Origin: Acidobacteriota bacterium
GTDB lineage: Bacteria > Acidobacteriota > Terriglobia > UBA7540
Length of the DNA stretch: 8,240 nt
Assembly: GCA_003165615.1 (NCBI GenBank)
Contig: PLWR01000224.1
Coordinates: 1-8,240, forward strand
Direction of reading: 5' to 3'
This document shows, one piece after another, positions 5,188 to 8,240 of this stretch. A model generated the notes under the pieces. That model did no database searches, was not told the origin of the DNA, and saw only the letters and a list, made by a program, of their open reading frames with translations. Numbering within the stretch: position 1 is the first letter of the stretch; every line of letters begins with the position of its first letter. Both the position numbers and the translations under genes were made by a program.

Positions 5188-7407
5188 ATGACGGATCGCG
5201 CAACGCTGACGGAAATCTCCAACCAATTGGCTGACCGATACGGTGCACCGGGGAAAGCTGCGGCTGATCGGTTGCAGATTTGGCTGGAAGGCGCCGTGCC
5301 CATGGGATTCCCGGATGTTCTGGCCCGGCATTTGGAGGAGCAGCATGTGCCGCTGCTCTTCGACGCCTTTTGGCAGGTGCTTCCCTTCGGCACCGGTGGG
5401 CGTCGCGGCCGGGTTGGCTACGGATCGAATCGATTTAACCACACGACGGCGGCTATGACCGTGCAGGGTCACTGCAATTACCTCGCGACGGCTTTTCCCG
5501 GCAACGAGATCTCCGTCATCGTGGCCAATGACGTTCGCGTATTCAACGATTTCGCGGGCGTTTACCGCTTCCTGGGAAGTGACCATCCTTTATTGGGGAC
5601 ATCTTCGCGATCGATCGCCAAGCTGGCATGTGAGATTTATGCCGGCAATAGAGTGGTGGCGTACCTCGCGGAGCCGGAAGCCGACCAATCGCTCTTGAGC
5701 ACTCCCGAGCTTTCTTTCATCATCCACAAACTTGACGCGGCGGGCGGCGTCAATATCTCCGCCTCGCACAATCCTCCCGATGACAATGGTATCAAGGTTT
5801 ACGACGAGTACGGCGGCCAGCCGATTCCGCCTGACGATCAACGCCTGGCGGACGCCATGGACCAGGTTACGGAAGTCCGTCGCGTTGCGTTCGCAGAAGC
5901 GCTCAGCCGTGGGTTGATTCGTCCCCTACCCGAGGGCCTGCACAGCGAGTACATCGAGGAATATGTGCACTTGTATGGCAACATCTTCACCCCGCAGCCT
6001 GATATTCCCGTGGTCTACACTCCCCTGTGCGGGTGCGGGCTGCGGTCAGCCGGCGCGGTGATGCGGAAGTTGGGCTTTCCCATTTTGTCTCCACCCGATC
6101 AGGGTCCGGATGGGACGTTCGCTCCCATCCCCTTCAAGGCGCCCAATCCGGAGGTTTCGGAAGCCACCGCGCCCGCCACTCGCTTCGCTGAATCGGTGGA
6201 CTCGGGCGTTGTCCTTTCGAGCGATCCCGACGCGGACCGTGTGGGCCTGGAGGCCCGCCTCGCCGATGGGTCCTGGTACCACTTCGACGGCAATAAGATT
6301 GCCACGCTCCTCGGTTATTACCTGATGCTCGACCCTGACGGCCCGCAGCGTCGAGGTTTGGTGATGGAAACTTTGGTGACTACGAAAATCCTGGGTCAAA
6401 TTGCCGCGACGGCGGGCGACTCATGGATCATCGATGATCTGCTGGTGGGCTTCAAGTACATGGCGAACGTCCTCAAAATCCTCGAGCAGCGCGGACGATG
6501 GGGAAACGCCTGTACACGGCCGGAATCGCTGGTGTTGGCCACGGAAGAAGCGCATGGGGTGATGCTGACCTCCACAATTCGCGACAAGGATTCTGCGCCG
6601 GTGTGCATGTTCCTTGCCGCCCTCTATCAAAAGGTGTGGCTGGAGGGACGTAACCTGCTCGACTACTACATCGAAATTCTAGAAAGGCTCGGCGGATACG
6701 CTGACACAGGACGTTCCCTCGTGATGACCGGGGCGAAGGGCGGAATCCAGCGGGACCGCATCGTGGCGTCGCTGCGCGCGTCGTTGCCGAAAACGCTGGG
6801 CGGCCGGGCCGTCCACAAAGTGGTGGATTACTGGAATGAAATCTCTTTCGGCAAGTTGCAGAGCAGCACGGATCAGCTCTCGCGCAACGTCCTGCAGTTT
6901 TTCCTGGATGGCTTCATCGTCACGGTTCGACCATCCGGCACCGAGCCCAAGTTGAAATTCTATTGCCAGCTTGTGCCGCTCGAAAAGCCGCGGGGCCGAA
7001 CCGCGGGCCCAGCGCTACAGGGGATGGAATTGATGCGTGATTTGACGGGACAGGTGGAAACCATGGCGCGCGCGGTTTATCAGGAATTGCTGGCCCGCCT
7101 GGACCTGCATTTGGGAGAGCCGGGCCTGCTTCTTCCCGACATCATTGACATCGGCCGCAAGCAGGATTTTGAGCGCCAGACGGTTCCGCAGCTTCGCGAG
7201 GCGATTGCGCAACGCCGCTTCAAGAACCTTGACTACCTTTTGGATTGGCTGAGAGGTGAAGTTGCCGCCATGACTCCCGGGGCGAATCCTCTTCCCGCCT
7301 TGAGGGCAAGCGTTGCCCACCTCTGCCGGCAATGGGAGAAAGAACTCGCGGGTGCGCCGCTTCTCGCGGAATTGGCAGTGTGGGCGGGGCCGCGGATTGC
7401 GTCCTGA
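5188..7407 (+). CDS. Alpha-D-phosphohexomutase family enzyme (PGM/PMM type) with C-terminal extension; candidate phosphopentomutase
   Basis: Mutase moving phosphate between C1 and C6 (or C5) of a sugar phosphate. 739 aa against roughly 450-620 for usual relatives. Seen in order: FGTGGRRG (67-74), phosphoserine loop ISASHNPPDDNGIKVYD (190-206) with Ser193, metal-binding DPDADR (346-351), GFKYMANVL (421-429), sugar-recognition EEAHG (453-457), and phosphate-binding RPSGTEPKLKFY (581-592). All four active-site loops are present. Residues from about 612 to the end form an extra segment that looks mostly helical and matches no domain I recognise. The full-length layout and the GFKYMAN and EEAHG segments are closer to the PgcA/PGM2 group, whose human PGM2 member is a phosphopentomutase, than to short PMM/PGM enzymes. 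With deoA and deoC nearby and no deoB, deoxyribose 1-phosphate is a likely substrate, but phosphoglucomutase is not excluded. Start ATG 5188 has GAGG 8 bp upstream. Confidence 0.85.
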   Translation: MTDRATLTEISNQLADRYGAPGKAAADRLQIWLEGAVPMGFPDVLARHLEEQHVPLLFDAFWQVLPFGTGGRRGRVGYGSNRFNHTTAAMTVQGHCNYLATAFPGNEISVIVANDVRVFNDFAGVYRFLGSDHPLLGTSSRSIAKLACEIYAGNRVVAYLAEPEADQSLLSTPELSFIIHKLDAAGGVNISASHNPPDDNGIKVYDEYGGQPIPPDDQRLADAMDQVTEVRRVAFAEALSRGLIRPLPEGLHSEYIEEYVHLYGNIFTPQPDIPVVYTPLCGCGLRSAGAVMRKLGFPILSPPDQGPDGTFAPIPFKAPNPEVSEATAPATRFAESVDSGVVLSSDPDADRVGLEARLADGSWYHFDGNKIATLLGYYLMLDPDGPQRRGLVMETLVTTKILGQIAATAGDSWIIDDLLVGFKYMANVLKILEQRGRWGNACTRPESLVLATEEAHGVMLTSTIRDKDSAPVCMFLAALYQKVWLEGRNLLDYYIEILERLGGYADTGRSLVMTGAKGGIQRDRIVASLRASLPKTLGGRAVHKVVDYWNEISFGKLQSSTDQLSRNVLQFFLDGFIVTVRPSGTEPKLKFYCQLVPLEKPRGRTAGPALQGMELMRDLTGQVETMARAVYQELLARLDLHLGEPGLLLPDIIDIGRKQDFERQTVPQLREAIAQRRFKNLDYLLDWLRGEVAAMTPGANPLPALRASVAHLCRQWEKELAGAPLLAELAVWAGPRIAS

Positions 7408-7425
7408 GTTGAAAGGCTGTGGGCC

Positions 7426-7441
7426 CGAGACTTATGTCTCG
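7426..7441. other. Perfect hairpin after the mutase gene
   Basis: CGAGAC (7426-7431), TTAT loop, GTCTCG (7436-7441), lying 18 bp after the mutase stop. GGGC at 7421-7424 could extend the pairing with GCCC further on, across a bulge. No T tract follows, so an intrinsic terminator is doubtful. It may be a terminator-like processing stem or one copy of a dispersed palindrome. Confidence 0.45.
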
Positions 7442-7535
7442 CGGCGCGCGGGAGCCCAAGGCGCGGGCACCGTTTCGCGATGCGCAACCAACCATGAAGG
7501 TCTATACTCTCCGCCAGTAAAAGGAGCCCTCCGAC

Positions 7536-8160
7536 ATGAATGGCGGTTTTTTCAATTCCAGCCTTAAGCGACAACCCATCGCATGGGTTCTGATTCCACT
7601 GCTGGCCGCGGGTGCGGCGGTGGCGCAGCGTCCCTCCGCCACGCCGGGCTTGCAACCGCTCCACAAGGACATTTACGTGGTGGAGAAGGACGACCGGCTG
7701 GTGTTCGGCAACGATAAGCTGACGCTTGAGTTGGGCAAACAGAACGGGGAGTGGCTGTCGCTCGCGGCGCGGGGAATCCCCGGCGCGCTGGCCCGACGCA
7801 CGGAAATTCCCGCCTCTGTAGACTTTCGCATCGACGACGTATGGATGGTTGAGGAGCACGGCGCGGCACCACGCCGCCGTGGATGAGGCTCGGGACGCGG
7901 CCACGCTGTGCGTCACGATGGGCACTGGGCCACTCACGCGCCCGCCCTTAATTCCGGAGCGATGGCGAGCACGCTCCGGCCAGACGGCCGCACCGGCCTA
8001 CGAATACGAACTGCAATCCTGCTATACGCTGTTTGCAGGGCAGAGCCGGATAGAAAGAACCGCCACCGTGAACCGGCTGGGTGGCGCAGATATTCTGGCT
8101 TCCACCTACGCGCGGCTGCAAGGTTTCCTGTTTCAAGTGCCGAACGCGGTGGTGGGCCTA
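7536..8160 (+). pseudogene. Broken gene for a secreted protein (frameshift, then truncated by an insertion)
   Basis: The ORF starts at ATG 7536 with an AGGAG site 9 bp upstream and a TATACT box at 7503-7508. It opens with a signal peptide: a basic KR near residues 11-12, a hydrophobic stretch WVLIPLLAAGAAVA, and a likely cleavage after AVA. The frame stops at 7884-7886, but protein-like sequence continues in the +1 frame from about 7855 to 8160 (AYEYELQSCYTLFAGQSRIE and onward). One extra base near 7862-7870 would join them. The 3' part then ends at a TA dinucleotide (8159-8160), where a different sequence begins. The joined product has beta-rich character recalling N-terminal sandwich domains of GH36-type glycosidases (RIERTATVNRLGG region), but I do not recognise the family with confidence. 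An assembly or sequencing error could explain the frameshift, but not the truncation. Confidence 0.6.
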
Positions 8161-8181
8161 GTACATCGTTCTTAAACTTCT

Positions 8182-8210
8182 TTGTAATATTCTCGGCTTT
8201 GTGTTATTGT
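8182..8210 (+). promoter_or_regulatory. Possible promoter for the transposase, leaderless
   Basis: TTGTAA (8182-8187) and TATTGT (8205-8210) are 17 bp apart, with an extended -10 TG at 8202-8203. The -10 ends 7 bp before the ATG at 8218, so transcription would start at or next to the start codon and give a leaderless mRNA. Confidence 0.35.
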
Positions 8211-8217
8211 CGCGTTC

Positions 8218-8240
8218 ATGCCGAGAGTCGCACCCGCGAT
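8218..8240 (+). CDS. Start of a probable transposase gene, cut by the window edge
   Basis: Seven full codons, MPRVAPA, are visible. The start resembles IS630-family transposases, but this is too short for a firm call. No ribosome binding site precedes the ATG, which fits a leaderless transcript from the promoter just upstream. Confidence 0.4.

Larger units (their letters stand above)
8161..8240 (+). mobile_element. Probable left end of an IS630-type insertion sequence
   Basis: At 8161 the sequence changes from GC-rich coding DNA to an AT-rich stretch, directly after a TA dinucleotide. IS630/Tc1-mariner elements insert at TA and duplicate it. About 57 bp later a reading frame opens with MPRVAPA, similar to the MxRxAPAI start of many IS630-family transposases. 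The terminal inverted repeat would begin GTACATCGTTCTTAAAC. The right end is outside the window, so the repeat cannot be matched. Confidence 0.45.

Noticed and set aside
4993..5586. 197-aa minus-strand open frame spanning the tdk-mutase gap
   Set aside because: Antisense to the start of the mutase; no domain, and the divergent tdk and mutase starts explain the region better.

Overview
The window holds a compact nucleoside salvage and deoxyribose-phosphate catabolism neighbourhood from an unidentified, moderately GC-rich bacterium. An Acidobacteriota-like or Verrucomicrobia-like soil bacterium would fit the short intergenic repeats and the gene mix, but this is a guess and nothing here fixes the taxon.

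Layout, left to right: a concentrative nucleoside transporter (minus strand, cut by the left edge) lies downstream of a thymidine phosphorylase (minus). A long divergent intergenic region of about 500 bp follows, then deoxyribose-phosphate aldolase (plus). This converges on a ribokinase-family kinase (minus), which is preceded by a TK1-type thymidine kinase (minus). A short divergent promoter region separates that kinase from a large alpha-D-phosphohexomutase (plus). Last is a broken secreted-protein gene (plus), frameshifted and then cut by what looks like the left end of an IS630-type insertion sequence running off the right edge.

The genes form a plausible pathway. The transporter imports nucleosides. 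The phosphorylase releases the base and makes deoxyribose 1-phosphate. A mutase is needed to give deoxyribose 5-phosphate, and the alpha-phosphohexomutase is the only candidate here because no DeoB-type phosphopentomutase is present. The aldolase then makes acetaldehyde and glyceraldehyde 3-phosphate. The PfkB kinase would feed free (deoxy)ribose into the pool, and thymidine kinase would salvage thymidine instead of degrading it.

The most unusual signal is in the gaps. Four intergenic regions (about 494-646, 2217-2317, 3197-3318, 4263-4373) carry short tandem arrays arranged as inverted pairs around a unique centre. Each locus uses a different unit: period 8, 9, 7 and 7. Three of them abut or overlap a stop codon, and one encodes the C-terminus of the ribokinase. 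Other points are a thymidine kinase with an altered Walker A and displaced zinc cysteines, and a mutase with an extra C-terminal domain.
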